Assembly (NCBI RefSeq): GCF_000801105.2
Contig: NC_079519.1
Span: forward strand, 33,951,288 to 34,015,287
Source: Raphanus sativus
Lineage: Eukaryota; Streptophyta; Magnoliopsida; Brassicales; Brassicaceae
DNA length: 64,000 nt
Reading direction: 5' to 3'
Shown: in pieces, positions 1 through 12,998 of the stretch
Layout: each line of letters opens with the position of its first letter
Numbering within the stretch: the stretch's first letter is position 1
The notes under the pieces: model-generated
Database searches by the model: none
The model's input: only the letters and a program-made list of their open reading frames with translations
What the model was told of the DNA's origin: nothing
Translations under genes and position numbers: made by a program

Positions 1-1944
1 GATCGACTAATATGTACGTATAGTAACAAACATTAATTAATCATATCTTTATATTTGATGCATATATCACTCTCATTCGTAGCAATGATTGATACACTTA
101 TTCATATTCTTTACATATATACTAAACAAAAAAAAAATATTTAAACCCAGTTTATGACCTAGACTTTAAAGAATAAAGAGTGACAGTTTCAATGATTCGA
201 TGTACTAAACCAAAATATATAAACCTGTTCACCAAATTTTTTTAATTTTTTTTTGATTCCTTGGTGTAAAAACAAATGAGTTCATGGTTCAGAAAAAAAA
301 ATTAACCAGTTCATTATAATTATTTTATCAGTATAAGAGCTTCACGTTCAGTGTAAATGTATAAAAAAAATTAGTGTTCAAAAATATTTTAAAATTATTA
401 AAAATTTAAATTTTAAATATAAATAAATATAAATGAATAAATGCATAATAGGTTAGTAATAACAAAAATAAATCAGTATTCCTATTTATTATTATTATTT
501 CTTATTCTAATGACAGTCAAAATTTCATCAAAAAAAAAATCACATTTAAAAAAAAATTATGTACTGTTAAAAAAGTATATGAAAAATTAGTCAAAATTAT
601 TTTGAATATTAATAGATTATTTTTAGATCGACCAATATTGGATCGCGGGTTTTTGGATTTTTTGTCTAGATTTATCAGAGCTTTAGTTAATGGATTTTAA
701 TTAATATCAACCGGACTATATATATGTCGTCAAATCTACTGGTTTCACTACGGATCTGGGTCGGATATGAAATATTTCTTAAAACTCAAATATATAACTG
801 AACCGCAAAATACTCACAATATTGTTATACTAAAAATCTAACTTCCTAATTAGAATATAAACAGATTTTAATTATAAAACTAAAAATTAAAAAGTTAATA
901 ATTAAAAGTTACATATTAATTCAATTAGTGGTTCAACTGGTAATCAGGTTCTAGGTTTTAGCGGGTTTTCTAGGGGTTTAACGGATTATTAAAAATTATT
1001 TTTACCTAGAATTCAAATCTGATTACATATCGGATTACCGGATTTACATGTTTAACCACTGATCTAGATTATGGTTCAAAACACTAGGTACACGTGTATA
1101 GTTATGCAATATCCCAAATTCAATACAATTATCAAGTCCAGTAAAATTAAAATTACTTTATTGTATAATCAAAAATCCAAACAATAAATGTATAGATGCA
1201 ATAAAGTATAGAATATGAAAACTTGCAATTTGTAGAAATAAAATTATTTAAAAATAACAAAATAGGTTTCTAAAAAATACGCATTTTGATTATAAAAGAA
1301 TATGGATTGTTGTAATGAATAAGCTTGCTTAATAATTGCACAAGAATTTGGCATAATAATTAAATTAAATTTAGAAAAGTTTTTAAAAGTATTAAATGTT
1401 AAAAAATTAAATTACTATACTTAAATTTAAATTATAAAATTAATATACTTACAATATATATTTAACATAATATATTAAAAATTATTTTTCCACATTTAAA
1501 AAATTGTTCAGGGGACAGGTTGGTGCGGTTGGATTTGATATTGGTTTCAGATATCTCTTTAAAAACCTTTTGAGTAGATAGACCAGGTCTAATAGAGTAT
1601 GGGACTTTAATTTTTGGATCGATTCCGAATTGTTTTTTTGGTACAGATTTTTTTGACTAATTATATGAGGTAACTACTACTAAAAAAATATAATATATTG
1701 CAAAAATTAGAAATAAAGTTTAAAAATAATTTCTGAAATGCATATATCACAAGTGTATAGTTATGCAATTTGGCATATTTATTTAGTTACCAAAAATTAT
1801 ATTAAATTAAATTAATATTAAACGCAAATATAATTAAAAAGAAATATTATTACAAAAAGAAACACAAATCTATTTTATTGAATTTTCAAAAAAAAATTAA
1901 AACAAAAAATATACCCGCCCTTCAAAGGGCGGGTCAAAATCTAG
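1..1944 (+). mobile_element. Helitron remnant, 3' terminus visible
   Basis: AT-rich non-coding DNA ending in a Helitron-type 3' end. A GC hairpin with arms CCCGCCCTT and AGGGCGGG lies at about 1914-1934, followed by AAAATCTAG ending at 1944 and a host T. No 5' TC terminus was recognised upstream, so the left boundary may lie outside the window. The position 1 start is only the window edge. No coding capacity was seen, so this would be a non-autonomous copy. Confidence 0.6.
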
Positions 1945-3085
1945 TCAATACAATTAAAAGAGGAGCTCTTTTCTGAAATCCTCTTAAACTTTGCATATAA
2001 TTACATAAAACAGCCATTGTCTATTTATTAATAATTATTTTAATCATTTTAAAACAGAAATAATATATTTGTATTGTTAGAAGATATTCCATCCCGATTT
2101 CTTTAGTCATTTTAGGATTTATTATATCCATAAATGTCGGGCATATATATATAAATTAGTTCCAACGGGATTTTAAATATTTTTATTCTAGCAAATTCAT
2201 TTAAAGTATGCCAATAAAATATTGAACAAGAAACTATTAAAAAAATATTATGTACGTGATATTACAAATGTATTTATGATACCGAGCACACATTAGTATA
2301 GATTCTGTATTTTATGTAGATAAATAATACTCAAAATGCTATATAATTAAAATATCTATTGTTTTCTGTCTAAGTATTCAAAACAAACCAATTTATATGT
2401 TAAGTTTATATGTTTTGACATATATTATTCAAATTTATATTTAATATATTATTTTTATATTTTGAAATTTTAAAATATATAATAAATTTCAAATTATTAT
2501 AAATGAGTTATACGAATCAGAACCAAATCCGCAAAAATCTGAACCAAATCGAAACTAAAATTTATAAATACCTAATTGGACTAAAATCTTTAACCACGCA
2601 ATCTCAAGATCCGAATAGATTTAAAATGAACCTGAATAGTTTCTGAACGCCCACCCCTATATTGTTAAAAGAAAAAAATACTTCTCTAGCTCATTCAATT
2701 AATTAACAATATCAAAATTTGTAATATTTAAAATAAGCATACTAATTGTTTATAAAGTCATTAACCATATCCAAATTATTGATAATAATCCTAAAAACAG
2801 AATCGAACCACAATTGACCTCAATATTTTTTCGGCTTCCTAACATTTTTATCCGAACAAAATCGAAAACCAAAATAACAAAACCAAATTAATAAATAACC
2901 AAATGATTTTTATGGCATTTGAACCGAGAAATTAAAAACAAAATCAAACTAGAATAAAACTGAAAAAATGGAACTAAACCGATACACAAATGATTTTGTT
3001 TAAACATATTAGTGAACAAAAAGACGGGTTAACAAATTATCAACAAAAAATAGTTTCGCTCTTCAAAGCGCAGATCAAAATCTAG
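1945..3085 (+). mobile_element. Putative second, abutting Helitron
   Basis: A second, more diverged Helitron-like 3' end (CGCTCTTCAAAGCGC hairpin, then CAAAATCTAG, then T) ends at 3085. A plausible 5' start (TCAATACAATTAAAAGAGG) sits directly after the first element's CTAG at 1944, as if this copy had inserted at or next to the older end. It has no ORF of note. The 5' boundary is inferred from resemblance to crucifer Helitron starts and is uncertain. Confidence 0.45.
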
Positions 3086-5380
3086 TTAGAATTAAACTAT
3101 CATCAGATTTTTTTTGAAACTATCATCAGATTTAGTTAAGGCGATAATGTTATGTTTGAAAAAGAAAAGGATGTTTTTTGGGGAAAATGTTAAGATGATG
3201 TTCCTTTCATTATCTTAACTAAACAAAGTTTATATTTTAAAAAAGAACCTAAATGAAGTTAAAGTTAGATTAACAGTAGTATGAATATTACAAATATATC
3301 TTTGTTTATTTTCATATGGTTAATATTAGGATTTCAATTTCAAAATTGACAAATCTAAAATATAAAATAAAAATACTATGCTAGCTGCTTGTTGTAGTTT
3401 ATTTCCATGTAAAAAGTAACGGATTCATTTGTACATATGAATTCATCATAATTAAATTTGGGCATTTGATTAAATATAGGTTTGTTAGTATATTTCATAT
3501 GAATATGACATATCGGATCTAGTCGACCCATTTTTTGACTGGAGAATATGGACCTAGTAGCCTAAGTCACAATAAAAAGAATATGGACGTTAGGACGTAG
3601 CTGAATATTTTTAAATAATTGATTGGATATTTGTTGAGCAAAATGTCAAAATTCCAAACTCCAAAGTCATGTAGCATAGTATATTCCTAGGACTGACACG
3701 CAGTGAATATCCGGAAATTTTGCAGTATTCTTAATCTGTAATCTGGTTCGTTTTAAAGGAATATCTATATTTGTGAATTGCTTCGATCTGAATAATTTTG
3801 GAGGATATTCAGAAATTTGAATATCTTGTATCTTTTAAAGCATTCACAGATACGATTTGATTCATTAATTTATACTAAAATATAAAAATTTAAAGAATAT
3901 ATATGACATGAAAATCAAATAAAAAACTTTCAAAATATCAGTTAAAATAAAAATAATAATATCATACTAACATACATACATTCTTAACACAATTAAAGCA
4001 AATTAATATTAACAAACCTAATAGGAAATCTATATATTAACATTTGACTCAACATAAAAATTAAATTGGATATACAATAACTCAAAAAAAAATTGAAAAA
4101 ACTTCTTAAAATAAAATAAAAAAATTAAATTATAAAAATATGTTTAGATATAACAGTTAGAATACAGTTTTTTATAATTGTTAAAATAACAAAGCAATAA
4201 CATAAATTAGAATATATCATTAAAATTTCTCTTGTATAACAGAAATTCTAATATATCACTTCAATTTTAATGTACAGAAAAAATCAATTTGAATACCTTC
4301 TTAGATGGAAAAACTATACAAAACTTTATGTTCTTTGACTTATTTATTATGAAGTTAACACTTAACAGATTTACAGAGTATAAATTCAAAACAGACATAT
4401 CTGTTAATAATATCAATCCAAATTAATGAAAAATATTGTGTTATTTCATCATAAAAATTCATTAATGAAAAACAATTCAAATTATATATGTGTATTTTCA
4501 AAATTATCTCTAAAATGTATTTGCTTTAAGATTTGTATATTTTTAATACTCTTAAAATTTATTTATTTATTTTTATAGCATCTCTAGTTCACATTTATTT
4601 TTCTCTAAAACAGAGGTAAATTTTATTATAATATGTTATTCTATAAAAGATAAATGCTATTTTATGTTTATAGTTTCTCCAAATATATAGAAAAATATAA
4701 CACTTATCTATATATACAGAAAATTACGTACATATATATATATATATATATATATCATGCATTTACCATAGAAAATACATTGGATTGAAACCGACTTTTA
4801 ATTTATAGGAAAACACAAAAATGTATGTGGATATGGTCTAACTGTATAAGACATTAGATCATGCAATGTTAAATAAGATTAAAAACATTGGCAAATGTTG
4901 AAAAATATTAAATTTGTTAATAGAAATAATATACATATGAAAAAATTTCAATAAAGTTTTTGTGAAACAAAATATACATGTAGTTACTATTACTATTGCC
5001 AAATTCTAGGCAAGATTCAAGAAGGCAAAAGAAGATTTCCACAGCGGAAACAAACTGATGCACAAACAAAGTTTGGCATGTATATTGAATTTTTAAAGCG
5101 AATTCATACCTAAAAATACAAAGATATGGGTATAATTTATATATCAGCTACAAAAGAAAATATATGAATTTATATCTGCTAAGGGACTTAAAAAAGAAGA
5201 TAAATTGAGATTTCCTCATTGGGAAGTAACGTAAATTTTATTAAGTTGTTAAGCTTCTGTCGCGCACGCAAATAAAGGTATGTTTGCATGTTGCGAAAAA
5301 ATATATCGTCGATCGAAGGGACAACAATCATCTAAGCTTCTGACATTCCTGATACTTGTGAATATTTTTCGTATATTATA
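3086..5380. other. AT-rich intergenic DNA
   Basis: No gene or well-bounded element was recognised. It contains an (AT)n microsatellite at about 4731-4756 and long AT-rich stretches. Segments near 4570-4760 faintly resemble MITE families that begin GCATCTCYA, but no matched terminus was found. Confidence 0.6.
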
Positions 5381-5619
5381 TTCCCTCCGTTTCAAATTAT
5401 ATGTCGTTCTAGAGGAATTTTTTTGTTTCAAAATAAGTGTTGTTTTCGGTTTTCAAAGCAAAATTTATTGACAATATTATATTTTCCATTTTTCTATTGG
5501 TTGATACATGGTTATGTGTATTGATAATGGTGTTTTTATTTTGGAAATATGTAAAATTAAATGTTTTCTTAATCTGTGTGCATAAGGTTAGAACGACATA
5601 TAATATGAAACGGAGGGAG
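5381..5619. mobile_element. Stowaway-type MITE (Tc1/mariner)
   Basis: The termini are inverted repeats that begin CTCCCTCCGTTTC (right end, read on minus) and TTCCCTCCGTTTC (left end). The similarity continues for about 30 bp through ATTATATGTCGTTCTA. The element is flanked by TA at 5379-5380 and 5620-5621, the target duplication of Tc1/mariner elements. At 239 bp it has no coding capacity. Motif and target site are diagnostic for Stowaway. Confidence 0.9.
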
Positions 5620-5715
5620 TAATGTTTAGTTTGTGTTTTTTTTATAGTTTTTCCAACTTTTTAGAAACAGAAAAACTGGAAAACGCAACAAGACATCGAA
5701 ATATCATGTTCACTT

Positions 5716-7195
5716 TTTTTTTTTTTTTTTTTTAAATGTAATTTAAATTAACGACCCGAAAACGGGAATAATAGTTTCGATTACAAGACCAGTTCGAACA
5801 AAATTACCCAAATCTGAAATTTCCTATCTAGTTTCGCTCAACCCATGTCCCCGGCGCATTCCACTAAATAGAATCCTACATTTCTGAGCATCGGTTACCG
5901 TTCTCAGCCTTCAACGAGAACCGTAAGGAGGAGAGATTTGCCTCATTTCTTCGGTTGCCGGGGTCTCCTCACGTCGCTTCCGGTGTAGCTAGTTTCCGAT
6001 GAACTTACTAGTCTTGCGATCTATACTATCAATGAAGCACAAACGAAATAGCGGATATGAGACGACCAAAGCTTACCAGAAGATCCAATCGCCTGAAGAA
6101 AACTACACTACAACGCTAAGGCCGCATATTACAAAGAGGACCACACGATCACCTCTGTCTATTACGGCAAGCAAAAACACGGGTACGGGAAGGCAACATC
6201 TTCTGCAACAGAGCAAGCTCCAAACCTGCAATTAGATAGCAAACAACACTACCAAGGATTCAACTGAACCCTCAATATTGGGATGTGCTGCAAAGCCGTG
6301 AGGGGTCACCGAGAAGAAAGTGGGAACCAGATGACCAGCTGGAACCACCAAACCCCGCCTCACGCCGACTCCGAGAACCGAAGTACAAGTATCAAGCTGC
6401 TGTTAAAAGCTGAACCGGTGACAACGGGACAACTGAACAATGAACCAAGAGCTGAAAACAAAGGGAAGTCAAGTCGACATAACTTCTCCGAGGATCTGAA
6501 ACTGAAGACGGCATAAATGAGCAATTGGAAGAGAGGATGTGACAATGCCTCGGTGAAGCCATAGACGACTCCAACCGACACCGCATCACCACATCACTCC
6601 ACGCGCCACCACTGCTAACACCAACACACGCTGGCGTCGACAGCTGAGCAAGGCACCGAGCTAGACTAAGCCTCTGAAGCTTCTAAGGTGAGGACTGAAA
6701 AAGGTCACAGCGCTTCAAGACGCCAAAAAAAGCCGAGAACCCCATAAACCACCACCGCTCAAGCTACAAACCGGACAGGAGCAGCCACACGACCGCATAC
6801 CGGATCTGGAGCCCAAACCACCGCTCCCCACCACGCGCCACCAACCCTACAAACGACAAAGGCCGGATGCAAAACCCTAAAAAGCCGACTCCGCCGCTGG
6901 AACCCACACCACCCACCGCCTCCGGACTCCATGACCGAGTAGAACTGCGCCGGACCGGAGCTCCTTGCACACGGAGACGAGATCGACGAGACTCCCGATA
7001 CACAGCCGCGAAGAAAACGAAGAGGGAGACAGGACCATGGCGAAGCAAAGATCAGACGAAGATGACGGGAGAGGAGAGGCGCCTCCGGCGCCGTCACGCG
7101 CTCGGACGCGCGGTCGGACGCCGGAGCTTCACAAAACTACGATCAGACGCGAGAGAGAGTTAGGCAGAGAGGAGAGAGAAAAAACTTTTCGTTGT
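5716..7195 (-). mobile_element. GC-rich retroposon-like insert with poly(A) on minus
   Basis: About 1.4 kb of markedly GC-rich DNA lies in AT-rich surroundings. On plus it starts with a run of about 18 T, so read on minus it ends in poly(A), which suggests a retroposed sequence or the end of a non-LTR element. On minus, the opposite end begins with CT-rich DNA resembling a 5' UTR. Several overlapping ORFs of about 60-112 codons occur on both strands, but none has a recognisable domain and all look like GC-content artefacts. No target duplication was found. It could also be a captured gene fragment. Confidence 0.5.
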
Positions 7196-7861
7196 TTTAC
7201 TTTTTTTTTTCTTTTTTCTTTCTTTGTTTACCGTTCGCAACATACTCCTTTTTTTTGAAAAAAATTCGCAACATACTCCTTACTGTCCACGTTCAGTATT
7301 GTTTTTGATCAAACATCTACGAAAACATTAAATTACTCGAATGCAATGCGAAATGTGTTTGACGTGAAACAAGCACACTTGAAAGACTTTTGTCCATCGC
7401 GTAGAATACGGAAGCTTCTCAGCTAGAATATAGTTTCATGGTTCATGCATATTAATATATATTTATAAGTTGATAAAATGATGAAAGTATGGATATTAGC
7501 AAGCCTTTTTCAAAAATAAAAATATACATATTGTATCTAAAATCGATATTTTTTTTCTTCTGAGAAAAATATTTTAAATATATAGTGTATTGTTTTCTTC
7601 CATGTTTCTCTCTTTCATGTGATAATTTACCTTCTTTTTCTGTTCTAATTTGAGTCCTTTAAAAAATTAAATTCTTCATCTCTCGATTTATAGAGTTTTA
7701 TTCTTTTTAACTAAATTTATAGAGTTTTATTCGTTGTAATTGTTTTTATTGTTGGTTTTAGATTTATATTTTATCATAATATGTTAATATTTTTAATTTT
7801 TGTTTCTCTATTGCTTATAGGCCATGCGGCTTTTATTCATGTTACGAAATTTATCGATTAA
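7196..7861. other. Intergenic DNA
   Basis: T-rich and AT-rich sequence without a gene. A 17-bp direct repeat (TTCGCAACATACTCCTT) occurs at 7234-7250 and 7265-7281, separated by a short T/A-rich spacer. Nothing else was recognised. Confidence 0.6.
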
Positions 7862-8105
7862 GGGCATTTCCAATCCAACTCTATTTTTTACTCTAAAATG
7901 AAGTAAAAGTGAATATGGAGTAACAAATGATCCAACCCAACTTCATATTTCACTCTATTTTGAAGTTTATTCCATAAATGAAGTAATCTATTTTTTGTTT
8001 GTTCATATGGAGTGAAAAATGAAGTAGGGTTGGAGCAATTTTACTCCATATTTATTTTTACTTTATTTTAAAAGAAAAATTCGAGTTTTACATTGGAGAT
8101 GTTGT
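7862..8105. mobile_element. MITE, probably PIF/Harbinger or hAT type
   Basis: The left end begins GGGCATTTCCAATCCAACTC and the right end, read in reverse, contains ACATCTCCAATGTAAAACTC. They form an imperfect inverted pair around a repetitive interior of ACTCYATTTT and GAAGTA-type words. This matches the style of crucifer MITEs with GGGCATCTCCAA ends. The target duplication is not clear, so the superfamily is uncertain. Confidence 0.5.
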
Positions 8106-10860
8106 AAAAATTTAAAGAAAAACAAAATTTACCGACTAAATTGCACTTAATTTATTCTCCTTTACGATGTAATAACACCAACATTATTGCACGCCATGTT
8201 TGATAATTAAATTCCAATATATGTCATAATAATTCAATATACTTATATTATATACATTATAATACAAATTAAATGGATGAAGTCGTACCACGACTACGTA
8301 CAAACGAAGCAGCGAAAGAGAAAATCTTCGCCCGCGTAACGATGCATCGTATTTATTCGACCGCGTATCTATGTTTCTTGTTCAAGAACATTTAATTTGG
8401 AATCGTTCTATGATGTATATCCCCAACTATATAGTCCCTACTCAACTTTTAGAATTCATGAATACGTAATTATTAAACGTTATGTGGAGATGTGGACGTT
8501 TCTTCAATATGAAAATTCACATCTTCTTGAATCTCTTAAAGGATTATAAGGAGGCCACATGCCTTCTTCTTTTGGTAATGCAACTAAACTATGTGCTGAT
8601 CGTAAGTTTTTCGATCTCTAACCAGACTGTCTCAAATTCAACTCATTTTTGTCAAAGTGTATACTCGCTCGATGCTGTTTTAAGTGAAAATATTTTTTTA
8701 TCGGCTATATGGTTTCTTGCCAACGACTATAAATATGATCAGATATTATAGTTTAACTTCAAGAAATTGCTGATAAAGATTAGAATTTTCTAACTAACAA
8801 AAAAAAAGAAACTCGAGAATTACACAGTATATGCCTATTATCGAACTGCAATAAAACTGCTATCGACATTAATTTATGTTTAAATTCGTTAATTATAAGT
8901 AATCTACGGTGGGTCGTATATTGCAATGACTAATATGTTTCTAAAAATATTTTAGCTGCACTTGTTAAAAAATAATACTATTTAACTGTGAAATTCGTAT
9001 ATACATGTATCGGTTTTAGAAGATATTTGGCGCGATAGTTATTACTTTTATAATTTTCAAAATTAACGAGGAAGTAGACAAACAAATACTCAAGTCTTTG
9101 GTCATAGATCCTCGAAGAAATTTGTTAGTATGTTTTTATTTTACAAGCACAAAGTCAGTTTATATTAAACAGATACAAAACAAAAGTCAATGTATATTAA
9201 AACATTTCTCAAAACTAAAATACTTACTCAAGTTGATAATATTTGTAATTTAAATCTACTTGTAAAATATTAGACAATAAAAGTCAAATTTTATTTTATA
9301 TATAATTAAGTTCTAATCACATTGGCTTTGAATAATTTGTATGTCAACCACGTAGGTGTTGATTAATTCGTATAAGCTACTAATAAAGTAATAATATATG
9401 GCTGTAATGCACGCTGAACGTAGAAGGGAAATTAGTACTATATATGAATAATTAAGTTAGTATCAAGTGGGCTTTCACCATTAGTGACATATAATTTCAC
9501 CATTAGTGACATATAATCAATGACTAACTAATTCTGAAATTTTGTACTGGGTGTCTTTTGTTTTCATCACCACGTGGTTTTTTCGTTACCATCTAGGTAT
9601 CAGATTCAAATTTCCATTAGTACCAAAATAAAATTTATAACAAAAATAAATTGAGCAAATATGTTATACCAAGTTAGCGGGAATCAGAATTTGGTTGATT
9701 GTTATAGTTTTTTTTTTAATTATTAGTTTATGGATTGTAAAAAGAGAATTTCTTTTATATAATTTTTTTAGTTTATTTTCACAAAATAACTTTTTAAAGA
9801 AGAAGATGACCAAAATAGATTTTATTAAGGATTTATGGATCTATACTCCTAGGGTTAATCCTATGGTTAACTAATTCATGATTTAAGACTTACGGTTTAG
9901 AGTTAAGTAATAGAGTTTAGAGAATGAATTCAAATTTTTTTTAAATGAAAAATTTAAATTAAAATTTTCAAAATAAAAAAGACTATTTTAGTCATTTTAT
10001 TTTTTAAATGTTATTTTGTGACAAAAACTTAAAAAATGATATTTCGAAGAATCGCGCTTGTAAAAATCTTAACTAGTCACTGTTAACATTTTAAAAAAAT
10101 ATTTTCATTCAAAATCTACATTTTATATTTTTTATGAACAAAAAATAATTTTAATTTTTAGCTTCATTAATTCTGTAACTTTTTGAAAAATGATAACTTT
10201 TAACAGATCACCTCATTAACCACAACTTAGATCATAAAAGTTGTGGTACAGAATTGGAAGAATTTTTAATAAATATAAATTTCTATTGACTTCGCATAAC
10301 TCTATGCAGATTAATAAAATTTCCAGTTCTTCTTAAATCATCTAATTCTAATAAAATCCAAGTCCCACTAACCCTAAAGTGCTTATGTATCAAATCAGAA
10401 TGCTTAGGCTTTTTAGTTTGGAAAATATATCAATTAGCATAAAACAAAATCTGGTACGATTTAGGTTGGGTGAGTGAGTTGGTTACATTTTGAGTTTATT
10501 TTTAAAAATTAGTAGTAAGGTGTAGCGTGGTTGTTTGCATATACCATAAAATAAAATTGAGGCTACCATTACTCTACCTAAAGTTATGAATACACTTATC
10601 ATCAATCATATTTATTCTTATTTTTCAATGATTAAAAATATCTGAAAAAACAGATAAACACAAGAGGCTAGTACTTAGCAGGCTACATAGTTAAACTAGT
10701 AATATAATCCTTGAAGTGTAGCCATCAATTAAGAAAAAGCCCCTCCTTTGTCTCTACTTAAGAGCCACAATTTGCCCCTTTCCTTGACTTTAATTTCCAA
10801 TTAAAAAGGATGGCTTGTTTTGGTCAAAACCTCACACGCTCTTTTTTTTTTCATTTGCAT
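8106..10860. other. Intergenic DNA upstream of CYP707A3
   Basis: No gene was recognised. An 89-codon ORF at 8482-8751 has no family features and is probably chance. A 22-23 bp tandem duplication (TTTCACCATTAGTGACATAT) occurs at about 9472-9517. The right part may hold distal regulatory DNA of CYP707A3. Confidence 0.6.
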
Positions 10861-11075
10861 GCTCGTCTTCGACACGTGCTCTCGTCACTCCTCTCTGATA
10901 TGAGCTGGCTCCACAAAAGGCTCCTTTTAGGAAACTCCCTCTATAAAACCAGTTCATCTCTCCCACTCCATCTCCCATCTCAAACAAACTTCCAATTAGA
11001 GACAATTCACAAAACATACTTCAGATTCTTCCCTCTGTTGAAAGACGAATTGGGTCTCGATCAAAATTAGAAATA
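10861..11075 (+). promoter_or_regulatory. CYP707A3: CYP707A3 proximal promoter and 5' UTR
   Basis: A G-box/ABRE-type hexamer CACGTG lies at 10873-10878 (context GACACGTGCT). A TATA box TATAAAA lies at 10942-10948, about 130 bp before the start codon. ABRE-like elements fit the known ABA and osmotic responsiveness of CYP707A genes. The functional assignment is inference from motif and position. Confidence 0.6.
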
Positions 11076-12998
11076 ATGGATTTCTCAGGCATGTTTCTCA
11101 CTTTGGCCTTGGCGGCTCTGTTTCTCTGTTTACTCCGGTTCTTAGCCGGATTCCGTCGTAGCTCCTCCTCTAAACTCCCTCTTCCTCCGGGAACAATGGG
11201 TTATCCTTACGTCGGCGAAACATTCCAGCTTTACTCACAAGACCCTAATGTCTTCTTCGCATCAAAACAGAAAAGGTCTAATTTGCACACCAAACAAAAA
11301 AAAAAAACAAATTTTGTTGTCTGAAACATAAAAAGTTAACCTTTTTATTAATCATTTTTTTGGTAAAAACAGATACGGATCGGTGTTCAAGACTCATGTA
11401 CTGGGATGCCCATGTGTGATGATCTCGAGCCCTGAAGCTGCCAAGTTCGTATTGGTTACGAAGTCTCATTTGTTTAAACCTACTTTCCCGGCGAGCAAAG
11501 AGAGGATGCTCGGAAAGCAAGCCATCTTCTTCCACCAGGGAGATTACCATGCTAAACTCAGGAAGCTCGTCTTAAGAGCTTTCATGCCTGATTCAGTCAG
11601 AAACATGGTCCCACACATCGAATCAATTGCTCAGGAATCTCTCAATTCCTGGGATGGAACTCAGCTCAACACTTACCAAGAGATGAAAACAGTAAGCCCC
11701 CACACCTTTCTCAAAACAGAGCATCCTCTGTTTTTTTTCTTTTCTCAGTCTAAAAACAGAGTATCCCCTGTTTTTTACTTTTCTCAAGTCTAAAACAGAG
11801 TATCCCCTGTTTTTTTTTGTATCAACAGTACACTTTCAACGTGGCGTTAATCTCAATACTCGGACAAGACGCAGTCTTTTACCGTGAAGATCTGAAACGA
11901 TGCTACTACATTCTTGAGAAAGGTTACAACTCGATGCCGATTAATCTCCCGGGAACACTATTCCACAAAGCCATGAAAGCTCGAAAGGAGTTAGCTCAAA
12001 TCCTCGCTAACATCTTAGCCAAAAGAAGACAGAACCCATCCACGCACAAAGATCTTCTTGGATCATTCATGGAAGACAAAGAAGGGTTAAGCGACGAACA
12101 AATCGCTGACAACATAATCGGAGTTATCTTCGCGGCAAGAGACACGACAGCGAGTGTGCTGACGTGGATCCTCAAGTACTTGGCAGATAATCCAACTGTC
12201 CTTGAAGCTGTCACTGTAAGCATATTTTCCCCAAAAGGACACTTGAGATCTCATGAAGGAGTGGCAGTTTCGTAAATTAATCGGATTTTGTTGGGTGAAA
12301 CAGGAAGAACAAATGGCGATAAGGAAAGGGAAGAAAGAAGGAGAGAGTCTCACTTGGGAAGATACAAAGAAGATGACACTAACTTCTAGAGTTGTCCAGG
12401 AGACAATGAGAGTTGCTACAATCTTATCTTTCACATTCAGAGAAGCTGTTGAAGATGTTGAATACGATGGTACGCACTAATATACGCATACTATATAGTA
12501 TTTTATATCAATATGTTACATATCAAATATGCTAAAGTTTGAATTTTACAAATTTTCTACAGGATACTTGATACCAAAGGGATGGAAAGTACTGCCACTA
12601 TTCAGAAATATTCATCACAATGCTGATTTCTTTTCGGATCCGGGAAAGTTTGATCCTTCAAGATTTGAAGTTGCGCCGAAACCAAATACATTCATGCCAT
12701 TTGGGAATGGGATCCATTCTTGTCCGGGCAATGAGTTAGCTAAACTTGAAATCTCTATTCTAATCCATCATCTCACCACTAAGTACAGGTTGGTACTAAT
12801 AAAATCATATTAGTCCTTTTAAAGTTGACGTGAAACGTCGGATCATCTTTTTGAAAAACTTTTGCTTATGATTTGTATTTTGGTAATTTCAGGTGGTCAA
12901 TTATGGGACCTAGCGATGGAATTCAGTATGGACCGTTTGCTCTTCCTCAAAATGGATTGCCTATTGCCTTAGAGCAAAAACCAGAGGTGGACGTTTAG
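11076..12998 (+). CDS. CYP707A3: Abscisic acid 8'-hydroxylase, cytochrome P450 CYP707A3
   Basis: An ER-anchored P450 that hydroxylates ABA at C-8', the main step of ABA breakdown to phaseic acid. Six exons with GT-AG introns: 11076-11275, 11373-11691, 11829-12215, 12304-12469, 12563-12788 and 12893-12998, giving 467 residues, normal for the family. Visible in order: an N-terminal membrane anchor (about residues 5-25), a proline-rich hinge KLPLPPGTMGYPYVGE, the I-helix FAARDTTAS, the K-helix ETMR, and the heme loop PFGNGIHSCPGNE with its cysteine ligand. The protein reads closest to Arabidopsis CYP707A3 (At5g45340). The next gene, DCP5-L, is also its Arabidopsis neighbour, which separates it from CYP707A1. 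No lesion was seen. ABA and drought regulation is inferred from the promoter G-box. Confidence 0.95.
11713..11818 (+). repeat. Three-copy ~39-bp tandem repeat in CYP707A3 intron 2
   Basis: Three units each carry AAAACAGAGYATCCYCTGTT followed by a T-rich run. They start at about 11713, 11753 and 11792. The array fills the intron between exons 2 and 3 almost to the acceptor. ACAG and CTGT within a unit give weak dyad symmetry. Confidence 0.75.

Noticed and set aside
6283..7258. Several overlapping ORFs on both strands
   Set aside because: They arise from high GC content, overlap one another on opposite strands, and carry no domain.
7234..7281. A 17-bp direct repeat as a target duplication
   Set aside because: Only about 14 T/A-rich bases lie between the copies, so there is no element to account for; probably a local slippage duplication.
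8482..8751. An 89-codon ORF
   Set aside because: No family resemblance, no promoter or splice context, and AT-rich codons; likely chance.
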